Of a stretch of DNA of 5,693 bases, positions 1 to 5,693 are shown piece by piece. Position numbers and translations under genes: made by a program. Below the pieces are notes generated by a model that had not been told where the DNA came from, ran no database searches, and saw only the letters and a program-made list of their open reading frames with translations. Positions within the stretch are counted from its first letter, which is position 1. The number at the start of each line of letters is the position of its first letter. Origin of the DNA: Deltaproteobacteria bacterium (GTDB lineage: Bacteria > Desulfobacterota > Desulfarculia > Desulfarculales > Desulfarculaceae); the NCBI GenBank assembly GCA_021815655.1, contig JAKAGJ010000179.1:1-5693 (forward strand). Direction: 5' to 3'.

Positions 1-1243
1 GGACCTGGTGAGTCCGGCCAAGCGCCTGGTGGCCCTGCTCTTCGACAAGACGCCCAAGGGCACGGTCAGGGGCGGCCCCGAGACGGTGTGGTTCAAGACG
101 GTGCTCAAGAGCCCCCCCCTGCGGGAGCAGGTGGCCATCGACCCGGTGCAGGACCTCTCCTACATCCTCTATACCGGCGGCACCACCGGCCTGCCCAAGG
201 GCGTGCCCGGCAATCACTGGGGACACGTCTCCTACGTCAACGACATCACGGACCACGTTTTCAAGGGCCACGTCCTGGAGGGCCGGGACGTGTATATCGC
301 CATCAACCCCCTGTTTCACATCATGGCCCTGGGCCTCTTGATGGCCGTGGGGCTCAACCTGGGCAACGCCGCGGTGCTGATGCCCCAGCCCCAGGTGGAC
401 GCCATCCTGGAGAGCATCCAGCGCTTCAAGGTGCGCTGGATGCTGGGGGTGCCGGCCCTTTACCGCATGATCCTGGAGAACGATCGCCAGGAAACCTATG
501 ATCTGGGCTCGCTGAAATACTGCTACTGCGGCGGCGACGCCTTGCCCCGGGAGGTGCTGGCGCGCTGGAAGGAGCGGGTGGGCGTGCCCATCTACCAGGT
601 CTACGGCTCCACCGAAGCCGGCCATGTCTGCTACAGCAGCCTGACCGGCGGCGATCCCGAGCCCATGTGCGTGGGCCTGCCGCTGCCTTCGCGCCAGGTC
701 AGGGTGGTGGACCCGGCCACCCTGGAGGAGGTGCCCACCGGCGAGGTGGGCGAACTCCTGGTCACCTCCGCCCACGCCATCAAGGAATATCTCAACCGCC
801 CCGACGAGACCGAACGCTCCTTCATCAAGCTCAACGGCGGGGTCTACTACCGCACCAGCGACTTCGTGCGCCTGGGCCCCGATGGCAGCATCTTCTACGT
901 GGAGCGTTCGGCCGACATCCTCAAGCACAAGGGCTATCGCGTCTCGGCCTCGGAGATCGAGGCGGTGCTGCAGGACCATCCGGTGGTGGTGGGGGCCTGC
1001 GTGGTGGGCGTGCCGGACAAAAAGGTGGGCGAACGTATCAAGGCCATCGTGGTGCTCAAGGACGACGCCAAGGGCGTGGGGGCCACGGAGCTGATCCGCT
1101 ACTGCCGCGAGCGTCTGGCCCCCTACAAGGTGCCTTCCTACATCGAGTTCCGGGACATGCTGCCCAAGTCCAAGGTGGGTAAGCTTCTCAGGCGCGAGAT
1201 ACGCGACGAGGAGCGGCGCAAGCAGCAGGGCGGCTCGGCCTGA
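1..1243 (+). CDS. AMP-forming acyl-CoA synthetase (class I adenylate-forming enzyme), N-terminus outside window
   Basis: Activates a carboxylic acid with ATP to an acyl-adenylate, then transfers it to CoA, in the cytoplasm. The frame is open from the left edge (first full codon at 2) to TGA at 1241. The GTG at 8 is internal, because family members carry well over 100 residues before the phosphate-binding loop and here only about 50 are visible. Counting from that GTG, the core motifs appear in order: loop YTGGTTGLPKG (55-65), YGSTEAG (199-205), YRTSDF (281-286, Asp285 kept but the usual TGD is TSD), the hinge/A8 segment ADILKHKGYRVSASEIE (302-318), and PKSKVGK (386-392) with the catalytic lysine Lys392. 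The C-terminal domain is complete and ends in a charged tail. The DUF2080-like gene follows after 31 bases and may be cotranscribed. Family assignment is secure. The acid used (fatty, cyclic or aromatic) cannot be told from what is visible. Confidence 0.93.
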   Translation, partial: DLVSPAKRLVALLFDKTPKGTVRGGPETVWFKTVLKSPPLREQVAIDPVQDLSYILYTGGTTGLPKGVPGNHWGHVSYVNDITDHVFKGHVLEGRDVYIAINPLFHIMALGLLMAVGLNLGNAAVLMPQPQVDAILESIQRFKVRWMLGVPALYRMILENDRQETYDLGSLKYCYCGGDALPREVLARWKERVGVPIYQVYGSTEAGHVCYSSLTGGDPEPMCVGLPLPSRQVRVVDPATLEEVPTGEVGELLVTSAHAIKEYLNRPDETERSFIKLNGGVYYRTSDFVRLGPDGSIFYVERSADILKHKGYRVSASEIEAVLQDHPVVVGACVVGVPDKKVGERIKAIVVLKDDAKGVGATELIRYCRERLAPYKVPSYIEFRDMLPKSKVGKLLRREIRDEERRKQQGGSA

Positions 1244-1274
1244 GACCTGGCTGGGCCAAAGATGAGGGGCGCGG

Positions 1275-1484
1275 GTGGCGCGGGGGCGCGGCATGAAGCC
1301 TGGAGAGGATTTGGAGGTCACGGCGTCGCCGGCCGGCGAGGAGCCGCCCGCGGCCAAGGTGCAGCTAATCATCACCGGCCGGGAGCTGGTCCACAAGAAG
1401 GTGAGCAAGAGCGGCAAAAGCGGCCGCGTGTACCTGCCCCTGGAATGGGTGGGCAAGACCGTAAAGGTGGTGCGCGTGGACTGA
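1275..1484 (+). CDS. Small DUF2080-like (putative transposon-encoded) protein
   Basis: A 69-residue reading frame with a variable, Pro/Glu/Ala-rich N-terminus (to about residue 27) and a compact C-terminal module VQLIITGRELVHKKVSKSGK followed by SGRVYLPLEWVGKTVKVVRVD. The pattern KxSGxSGRVYLPxEWVGKxVKV strongly resembles DUF2080 (PF09853), small proteins described as transposon-encoded, common in archaea and some anaerobic bacteria. The 'gKSGRVYLP' turn recalls the SpoVT/AbrB swapped-hairpin DNA-binding fold, so a DNA-binding or antitoxin-like role is possible but inferred. Start choice: GTG at 1275 has GAGGGG (1264-1269) five bases upstream. The in-frame ATG at 1293 (63 residues) has only GGGGG (1282-1286) and is a real alternative. 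No transposase, terminal inverted repeats or target duplication were seen nearby. It follows the acyl-CoA synthetase by 31 bases on the same strand. Confidence 0.66.
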   Translation: MARGRGMKPGEDLEVTASPAGEEPPAAKVQLIITGRELVHKKVSKSGKSGRVYLPLEWVGKTVKVVRVD

Positions 1485-1486
1485 GG

Positions 1487-1524
1487 CGGCGGCCGGGGGC
1501 GACAGCTATCCCGCCTGGCCGCCG
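1487..1524. terminator. GC-rich inverted repeat between convergent genes, possible bidirectional terminator
   Basis: CGGCGGCC-type arms at 1487-1494 and 1517-1524 form a perfect 8-bp stem that can extend inward by a G-U and two G-C pairs. It lies just after the stop of the small plus-strand gene and covers the last codons and stop of the minus-strand ligase, which is where two converging transcripts would end. Neither strand has a following T-run, so it is not a canonical intrinsic terminator. In such GC-rich DNA an 8-bp repeat can arise by chance. Confidence 0.3.
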
Positions 1525-3326
1525 TAGATGGCCTCGATCTCGGCGGCGAATTTCTGATAGATGTTGGCCCGGCGCACCTTCATGGTGGCGGTGAGTTCGT
1601 TGTCGTCATGGTCCAGGGCCTTGTCCAACAGCCGGAACTTGCGCACGTTCTCCACCCGGGCCAGACGGCTGTTGACCTGGTCCACCTCATCCTGGATCAG
1701 CCGGCGCACCTGGGGCAGTTGGGCCAGGTTCTTGAAGTTGGTGAAGGCCAGGCGCTGGTCGATGGCCCACTTGCCCACGTTGTCGAAGTCGATCTGGATC
1801 AGGGCCGCCAGGTAGTTCTTTCCCTCGCCCACCACGATGGCCTCGTTGATGTAGGGGCTCACCTTCAGCGCGTTCTCGATCTCCGAGGGGCTGATGTTCT
1901 TGCCCCCGCTGGTGATGATAAGGTCCTTCTTGCGGTCCACGATGCGCAGATGCCCCTCTGGCGTCACCTCGGCCACGTCGCCGGTGTGCAGCCAGCCGTC
2001 GATCACGGTGGCCGCCGTGGCCTGGGGATTCTTGTAGTAGCCCACGAAGATGCTGGCGCCCTTCTTCAAGAGTTCGCCGTCGGGGGCCAGCTTGAACTCG
2101 ATGCCCTCCAGGGGCCGGCCCACGGTGCCCATGCGGATGTCCTCACCCTGGTGGATGAAAGACAGGCCCGTGGACTCGGTCATGCCGTAGCCCTCCTTGA
2201 CCCGAATCCCCAGGTCGTGGAAGAAGCGCAGCACGTCGGGGCTGATGGTGGCCGCCGCCGAGAAGCAGAAGCGCGCCCGTCTTAGTCCCACGTAATTTTG
2301 CAGAGCCTTAAGCATCAGCCCATAGGCCGCCCACCAGGCCAGGGTCAGACCGGGGCCCAGGGGCTGGCCGTCCAGGCGGGCTTGAGCCGCGGCATGGCCG
2401 ATAGCCAGGCAGCGGGCAAACAGCCAGCGCTTTAGCGGGGTGGAGTCCTTGATCTTGATTAGGATGGATGATTGCAGCTTTTCCCAGATGCGCGGCACGC
2501 CAAGGAAGACCGTGGGGCCGATCTCGCGCAGGTCGTTCTGGATGGTCCCCACGCTCTCGGCGAAATTGACGGTGCTGCCCAGGTACAAGGGCAGGAACAG
2601 CGAGAAGATGCGCTCGGCCACGTGACACAGGGGCAGGTAGGAGACCACGCTATCTGAGGCGCTGGCGCCGATGGCCTTGACCGTGGCCGCGGTCATGGCC
2701 TCCACGTTCAGGTGGCTGAGCATGGCCCCCTTGGGCGGGCCGGTGGTGCCGGAGGTGTAGACCATGATGGCCACGTCCTGGGGCCGCCCCTGGTCCAGCT
2801 CGCTTTGGAACAGCCCGGGCTGGCGGGTCAGCATCTCGGCGCCCAGGGCCTCCACCGCCGCGAAGGAGATGATGCGCTCCTGGGGGTAGCGGCGCAGGCC
2901 CTTCATGTCCATGACGATGATCTTGCCGAGCTGGGGCAATTCGCCGATCACCTCCAATATCTTGTCGGTCTGCTCCTGGTCCTCGCAGACCACGAAGCGG
3001 CTGTCGGAGTGGCCCACCACGTAGCCCACCTCGGCAAAGGGGCTGGTGGGGTAGACGCCCACCGTCACTCCGCCCAGACAGATGGTGGCGATGTCGGCGT
3101 AGAGCCACTGGCGGCAGTTCTCGCTCAAGATGGCCAGGTGGTCGCCGCGCTGAAAGCCCAGGGCCTTGAGCCCCAGGGCGAAGCGCCGCACGTGCGTAAG
3201 GTAGTCGTTCCAGGTCACGCGCTGCCAGATGCCGAATTCCTTCTCGCGCAGGGCCACGCGGTCGCCCAGCTCCGCCACCCTCTGGAGAAAGAACTGGCCC
3301 AGCGTGCGTCCGCTCAGCTCAGCCAT
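1506..3326 (-). CDS. Long-chain-type fatty acid--CoA ligase (AMP-forming), last gene of the Liv-type operon
   Basis: A complete 606-residue class I adenylate-forming ligase that makes acyl-CoA from a free acid, ATP and CoA. Visible motifs: YTSGTTGPPKGAMLSH (190-205, phosphate loop), LPLCHVAER (231-239), GYGMTES (379-385), GWLHTGD (444-450), RKKDLIITSGGKNISPSEIE (465-484) and LTATMKVRR (578-586) with catalytic lysine 583. Length and the ISPDVLRFFHDLGI...EGYGMTES pattern match the long-chain FadD15/ACSL-like branch rather than short-chain synthetases. The segment before it reads SAAATIS (356-362), where relatives usually have SGAAPIS, a mild deviation. The ATG at 3326 is chosen because GGAGG (3332-3336) lies five bases upstream and the protein then begins at the expected point; a longer frame to 3488 would only overlap livF further. 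The gene overlaps livF by 13 bases, implying translational coupling. It probably activates the acid imported by the adjacent transporter, though a general fatty-acid role is not excluded. Confidence 0.95.
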   Translation of the reverse strand: MAELSGRTLGQFFLQRVAELGDRVALREKEFGIWQRVTWNDYLTHVRRFALGLKALGFQRGDHLAILSENCRQWLYADIATICLGGVTVGVYPTSPFAEVGYVVGHSDSRFVVCEDQEQTDKILEVIGELPQLGKIIVMDMKGLRRYPQERIISFAAVEALGAEMLTRQPGLFQSELDQGRPQDVAIMVYTSGTTGPPKGAMLSHLNVEAMTAATVKAIGASASDSVVSYLPLCHVAERIFSLFLPLYLGSTVNFAESVGTIQNDLREIGPTVFLGVPRIWEKLQSSILIKIKDSTPLKRWLFARCLAIGHAAAQARLDGQPLGPGLTLAWWAAYGLMLKALQNYVGLRRARFCFSAAATISPDVLRFFHDLGIRVKEGYGMTESTGLSFIHQGEDIRMGTVGRPLEGIEFKLAPDGELLKKGASIFVGYYKNPQATAATVIDGWLHTGDVAEVTPEGHLRIVDRKKDLIITSGGKNISPSEIENALKVSPYINEAIVVGEGKNYLAALIQIDFDNVGKWAIDQRLAFTNFKNLAQLPQVRRLIQDEVDQVNSRLARVENVRKFRLLDKALDHDDNELTATMKVRRANIYQKFAAEIEAIYGGQAG

Positions 3327-4120
3327 CTCTTCCTCCGCTTGTAGTGCTTCACTTGGCGGTAGCTCTTGCGCGCCCCCGAGCTGCCCAGGCCCAGATAGAA
3401 TTCCTGCACGTCCTGGTCGGCCAGGAGGCGTTCCACGCTGCCGTCCAGCACCACGCGGCCATTTTCCATGATGTAGCCGTAGGTGCACACCGCCAGGGCC
3501 ATCTGGGCGTTCTGCTCCACCAGCAGGATGGTGGTGCCCTCCCGGCGGTTGATTTCACCGATGATGCCGAATATCTCCTCCACCAGCAGGGGGGCCAGGC
3601 CCAGCGAAGGCTCATCCAGGAGCATCAGCTTGGGCCGGGCCAACAGGGCGCGGCTGATGGCCAGCATCTGTTGCTCGCCGCCGCTTAAGTATCCGGCCAG
3701 GTTTTTGAGGCGCTTCTTCAGCGGAGGGAAATAGGCGAAGCACTTGTCAAGGTCGGCCTTGACGCCGGTCTTGTCTCCACGGGTGTAGGCCCCGCAGATG
3801 AGATTTTCCTCCACCGTGAGGTCCTCGAAGACCCGGCGACCCTCCAGCACCTGGAACAGCCCGGCGCGCACTATCTGATGCGGGGCCAAGCCCCGTAGGG
3901 AACGGCCGTCGAACTCCACGCCGCCGTCGGTGATCTGGCCGTTCTCCAGGGGCAGGAGCCCGCTGATGGCTTTCAAGGTGGTGGTCTTGCCGGCGCCGTT
4001 GCTGCCCAGCAAGGCCACCACCGCCCCCCGCGGTACCTTGAGCGACATGCCCCTGAGCACCAGCACCACGTGGTTGTAAACCACTTCCAGGTTGTTCACG
4101 GTGAGTATGCAGTCATCCAT
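3314..4120 (-). CDS. livF: Branched-chain amino acid/carboxylate-type ABC transporter ATP-binding protein, LivF type
   Basis: ATPase subunit of a HAAT-family importer; it would pair with a LivG-type ATPase (not in the window) on the cytoplasmic face of LivH/LivM permeases. The 268-residue protein shows Walker A GSNGAGKTT (39-47), Q-loop glutamine 90 before VLEGRRVF, signature LSGGEQQ (145-151), Walker B LMLLDE (165-170, Glu170) and D-loop region SLGLAP (172-177). LVEQN (200-204) replaces the usual switch histidine, a LivF hallmark that separates it from LivG. It is slightly longer than classic LivF because of a basic tail, KSYRQVKHYKRRKRWLS (252-268), which I recall in LivF proteins encoded next to AMP-binding ligases. 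The ATG at 4120 puts ILTVNNLEVVY at the normal family start. An in-frame ATG at 4183 would add 21 unconserved residues. The site before 4120 is only a weak GGCGGC, so expression may rely on readthrough from the upstream gene. Confidence 0.95.
   Translation of the reverse strand: MDDCILTVNNLEVVYNHVVLVLRGMSLKVPRGAVVALLGSNGAGKTTTLKAISGLLPLENGQITDGGVEFDGRSLRGLAPHQIVRAGLFQVLEGRRVFEDLTVEENLICGAYTRGDKTGVKADLDKCFAYFPPLKKRLKNLAGYLSGGEQQMLAISRALLARPKLMLLDEPSLGLAPLLVEEIFGIIGEINRREGTTILLVEQNAQMALAVCTYGYIMENGRVVLDGSVERLLADQDVQEFYLGLGSSGARKSYRQVKHYKRRKRWLS
3332..3336 (-). promoter_or_regulatory. Shine-Dalgarno of the acyl-CoA ligase, embedded in livF
   Basis: On the minus strand GGAGG stands five bases before the ligase ATG at 3326. 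It sits inside the livF codons CGG AGG AAG AGA TGG, which encode the basic tail Arg-Arg-Lys-Arg-Trp, so one stretch serves as both protein code and ribosome binding site. Together with the 13-base gene overlap it supports the 3326 start and coupling of ligase translation to livF. Confidence 0.85.
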
Positions 4121-4338
4121 GGGCCGCCGCTTATTATCAGTCGGTTGTGAATTTTGACCTTTAGCCTTCCAGAGCAAGGGCACCCGCCGCCGATTTTCTC
4201 CCTCTCCCCCTTTCTCGTGGGGGAGAGGGGTCTAAGGTGTGGGCATTTGCCCAATTGTAAGTTCAACCAAGTTCACCGGGAGCCGGTGGCGCCACGGCGC
4301 CAAACGACCCATTTATGCCCCCGCCGGGCCCACCCTGA
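4121..4338. other. Intergenic spacer rich in inverted repeats between the binding-protein gene and livF
   Basis: These 218 bases hold no supported gene; short frames such as 4154-4342 (+) have no family features. Besides the large hairpin at 4199-4230, three small inverted repeats are visible: TGGGCA/TGCCCA with a 2-base loop (4240-4253), CACCGG/CCGGTG with a 3-base loop (4274-4288), and the perfect palindrome GTGGCGCCAC (4286-4295). Some of these lie where the 3' end of the binding-protein message would be and could stabilise it or reduce readthrough into livF. No convincing promoter with both -35 and -10 elements was found. Confidence 0.6.
4199..4230. repeat. Perfect 11-bp inverted repeat (intergenic hairpin, REP-like)
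   Basis: The arm CCCTCTCCCCC (4200-4210) and its exact reverse complement GGGGGAGAGGG (4219-4229) flank an 8-base loop, with one extra G-U pair outside. No T-run follows on either strand, so a classical intrinsic terminator is unlikely. Similar C/T-rich and G/A-rich palindromes are a familiar kind of dispersed intergenic repeat in GC-rich proteobacterial genomes; that identity is from memory. Its place after a binding-protein gene resembles the REP hairpin after malE, which protects the upstream message. Confidence 0.75.
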
Positions 4339-5532
4339 TTAGTCCAAGTGGATCCAGTCCGAGGCGGGCACGAAAATGCCCCTCTTGACATCGGCTTTGT
4401 AGACGCGGCCCACGTTGGTGCTGTTGCTTTCCACGAAGGACACCTTGCCCGTCAGCCCGCCCGTGTCCCAGTCCCGGATCTGGGGGATCATGTTCTTTAG
4501 GTTTTCGCCGGTTATGGGGAGCTTCTTCTCGGCACACATCTGCATGGCCTTGACGAAGATCATGCCCGTGAACCAGCCCTGCATGTAGGAGTTGGGGCGG
4601 TAGCTGATCTCGGGATGATGGCGCTTGTTGAAGTCCCTGATGACCTGGATTTCGGGCACGTCGGTGTCCCACCAGTAGGCGTAGGGGTTGACGCCCATGT
4701 AGCCCTCGCCGTCGGGGCCCAGCACGTCCAGGAGCTGCTTGTCCATGGTCCAGAAGGTGCCCATGAAGGTGGTGTCCATGCCGTAGTCGCGGGCGCCCTT
4801 GATGACGTCGGCGATGGGAGCCACCACATAGCCCTGGAAGATGCAGAAGTCGGGAGCCTTACGCTTCATGTCCAACAACTGGCTGGTGACGTCAACGGCG
4901 CCCACGGGGGTCACCTCCTCGGCCACCACCTCCACGCCCAGCTTCTTGGCCATCTCGCGGGCATGGGGAATGGGATCGCGGCCGAACTCGGTGTCGCTGT
5001 AGAAGAAGGCCACCTTGGGGGCCACGCCCTTCTTCTTGGGGTTGGCGGCGATGTATTTCAGCAGGATGCCGAACTGCTGGGCGTAGGTGGGGCCGCTGAC
5101 GATCATGTAGGGATTGGCTTTGCGGTCGGCCAGTTCCTCGCTGAAGGAGGTGGAGCCGTAGAGCACCTTGTAAACGGTATTGATCTCCGGCGCCATGGCC
5201 TTGCCCACGCCGGTGCTCTCGCCGTACATGATGACCGGCTTGTGCTGGGCCATGAGCTTCTTGAAGGAGGCCACCGCGCGGTTGGTGTCGTAGCCGGTGT
5301 CCTCGAAGATATACTCGATTTTCTTGCCGGCCACGCCGCCCTTTTCATTGACCAGGGCCAGGCAGTCGGCCAGGCCGTCGTTGATATGCTTGCCGGCGAA
5401 GGCGAAACGGCCGGTGATGGGCTGCCCGGCACCCACCACGATCTTGTCCTCGGCCGCGGCGGCCCCGGACAGCAGGCCCCAGGCCGTCAGCAGCGCCACC
5501 ACGACCCCCAGCGCGCATCTTGCTTTCTTCAT
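4339..5532 (-). CDS. Periplasmic substrate-binding protein of a HAAT/Liv ABC transporter (LivK-like, Peripla_BP_6 family)
   Basis: Captures the solute in the periplasm and delivers it to the LivH/LivM permease. The 397-residue preprotein starts MKKARCALGVVVALL, a basic n-region and hydrophobic core ending in GAAAA, with signal peptidase I cleavage likely after Ala27; Cys6 lies before the core and is not a lipobox. The mature part opens with IVVGAGQPITGRFAFAGKHI, then NEKGGVAGKKIEYIFEDTGY (about 78-97), the standard first-lobe pattern of type I Liv binding proteins, followed by YGESTGVGKAMAPEI and a second lobe with FFYSDTEFGRD. Length is usual for the family. The ATG at 5532 is chosen because it starts the signal peptide and is preceded by a strong GGAGG seven bases away; extension to 5580 adds 16 non-signal residues. 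It lies 69 bases after the permease gene. The ligand is not readable; an aromatic or other carboxylic acid is plausible given the ligase in the same operon. Confidence 0.94.
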   Translation of the reverse strand: MKKARCALGVVVALLTAWGLLSGAAAAEDKIVVGAGQPITGRFAFAGKHINDGLADCLALVNEKGGVAGKKIEYIFEDTGYDTNRAVASFKKLMAQHKPVIMYGESTGVGKAMAPEINTVYKVLYGSTSFSEELADRKANPYMIVSGPTYAQQFGILLKYIAANPKKKGVAPKVAFFYSDTEFGRDPIPHAREMAKKLGVEVVAEEVTPVGAVDVTSQLLDMKRKAPDFCIFQGYVVAPIADVIKGARDYGMDTTFMGTFWTMDKQLLDVLGPDGEGYMGVNPYAYWWDTDVPEIQVIRDFNKRHHPEISYRPNSYMQGWFTGMIFVKAMQMCAEKKLPITGENLKNMIPQIRDWDTGGLTGKVSFVESNSTNVGRVYKADVKRGIFVPASDWIHLD

Positions 5533-5539
5533 CACTAGG

Positions 5540-5549
5540 CCTCCCTCCC
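5540..5549 (-). promoter_or_regulatory. Strong Shine-Dalgarno of the substrate-binding protein gene
   Basis: The minus strand reads GGGAGGGAGG here, two overlapping GGAGG-type sites, with the nearer one seven bases before ATG at 5532. It is a much stronger site than that of livF, which fits the excess of binding protein over ATPase that such importers need. It also decides the start over the longer frame reaching 5580. Confidence 0.8.
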
Positions 5550-5601
5550 GATCTGGTTGTTGCCCTGGCCGCGGCCTCATCCCGCCCCGGCCGCCCCTAG
5601 T

Positions 5602-5693
5602 TCAATATTCAAAGGGCCACAGCCTGAAGTAGGCCTTGGCCCGCCGCCATATCTCGGCCAGCCCGTGGGGCTCGAAAACCAAAAAGACCACGA
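5602..5693 (-). CDS. livM: C-terminus of a LivM-type ABC permease, cut by the window edge
   Basis: On the minus strand the frame entering from the right edge encodes 29 complete codons, VVFLVFEPHGLAEIWRRAKA followed by YFRLWPFEY, and stops with TGA at 5602-5604. The pattern of a short hydrophobic end, then FEPxGLaxIWRRxKxYFxLWPF, matches the cytoplasmic C-terminal tail I know from LivM-type permeases of HAAT transporters. Only the end is visible, so no membrane segments can be counted. It lies 69 bases upstream of the binding-protein gene, on the same strand, and would supply the membrane channel for it. The other two frames are poorer: one also has a nearby stop but encodes no recognisable sequence. 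The assignment rests on a short segment plus strong context. Confidence 0.75.
   Translation of the reverse strand, partial: VVFLVFEPHGLAEIWRRAKAYFRLWPFEY

Noticed and set aside
1608..2285. A 225-codon plus-strand frame opposite the ligase
   Set aside because: Antisense to well-conserved ligase motifs, with low-complexity His/Gly/Leu composition and no family features.
2712..3344. A 210-codon plus-strand frame opposite the ligase N-terminal half
   Set aside because: Same shadow-type composition; the opposite strand carries an intact enzyme with a good ribosome binding site.
3327..3488. Upstream extension of the ligase to an ATG at 3488
   Set aside because: The extra 54 residues are Gly/Pro/Arg-rich, lie entirely inside livF, and a strong GGAGG stands before the ATG at 3326.
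4133..4138. GATAAT on the minus strand as a possible -10 box for livF
   Set aside because: No -35-like hexamer lies at proper spacing, and it is only about 12 bases from the start codon.
4121..4183. Upstream extension of LivF by 21 residues to an ATG at 4183
   Set aside because: The added residues match nothing in LivF proteins, and the family start coincides with the ATG at 4120. Not fully excluded, because the site before 4120 is weak.
5512..5517. Cys6 of the binding protein as a lipoprotein cysteine
   Set aside because: It precedes the hydrophobic core instead of following it, and no lipobox is present; the AAAA-E site fits ordinary signal peptidase I cleavage.
4615..5538. A 307-codon open frame on the plus strand, antisense to the binding-protein gene
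   Set aside because: Its His/Val/Gly/Leu-rich translation has no recognisable domain and mirrors the codon bias of the real minus-strand gene; this is a typical high-GC shadow frame.
1..5693. tRNA, rRNA, CRISPR array, integrase or complete insertion sequence
   Set aside because: No repeated spacer pattern, cloverleaf, rRNA-like stretch or transposase/integrase motif was seen on either strand.

Overview
The window is a GC-rich, densely coding stretch of a bacterial chromosome. The exported periplasmic-type binding protein, the high-affinity branched-chain amino acid (HAAT/Liv) transporter genes and two class I acyl-CoA ligases point to a Gram-negative bacterium that lives on carboxylic, fatty or aromatic acids. 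The gene combination, the LivF tail and the small DUF2080-like gene best fit a Desulfobacterota (former Deltaproteobacteria) type of organism. That placement is inference from remembered family patterns, not a search result.

Layout. Positions 1-1243 (+) hold the C-terminal three quarters of an AMP-forming acyl-CoA synthetase whose N-terminus lies off the left edge. It is followed at once (1275-1484, +) by a 69-residue protein resembling the DUF2080 'transposon-encoded' family, with no transposase beside it. A short GC-rich inverted repeat (1487-1524) sits where this pair meets a convergent minus-strand gene run.

The rest (1506-5693) reads on the minus strand as one probable operon. In transcription order it holds the last 29 codons of a LivM-type permease (5602-5693, cut by the right edge), a LivK-type substrate-binding protein with a signal peptide (4339-5532), a 218-bp spacer with several inverted repeats including a perfect 11-bp hairpin, a LivF-type ATPase (3314-4120), and a full-length long-chain-type acyl-CoA ligase (1506-3326). 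The ligase start codon lies inside livF and its ribosome binding site is embedded in the livF tail codons. Further Liv components (a second permease, LivG) are expected to the right of the window.

Functional reading. The binding protein would capture a carboxylate in the periplasm, the LivM/LivF machinery would import it with ATP, and the translationally coupled ligase could trap it as a CoA thioester. The substrate cannot be read from sequence; a fatty, aromatic or branched carboxylic acid is more likely than a plain amino acid because of the coupled ligase. The window looks like an ordinary catabolic/transport region. I do not see a clearly new system; the best leads are the transporter-ligase coupling, the embedded ribosome binding site, the intergenic hairpin and the orphan DUF2080-like gene.
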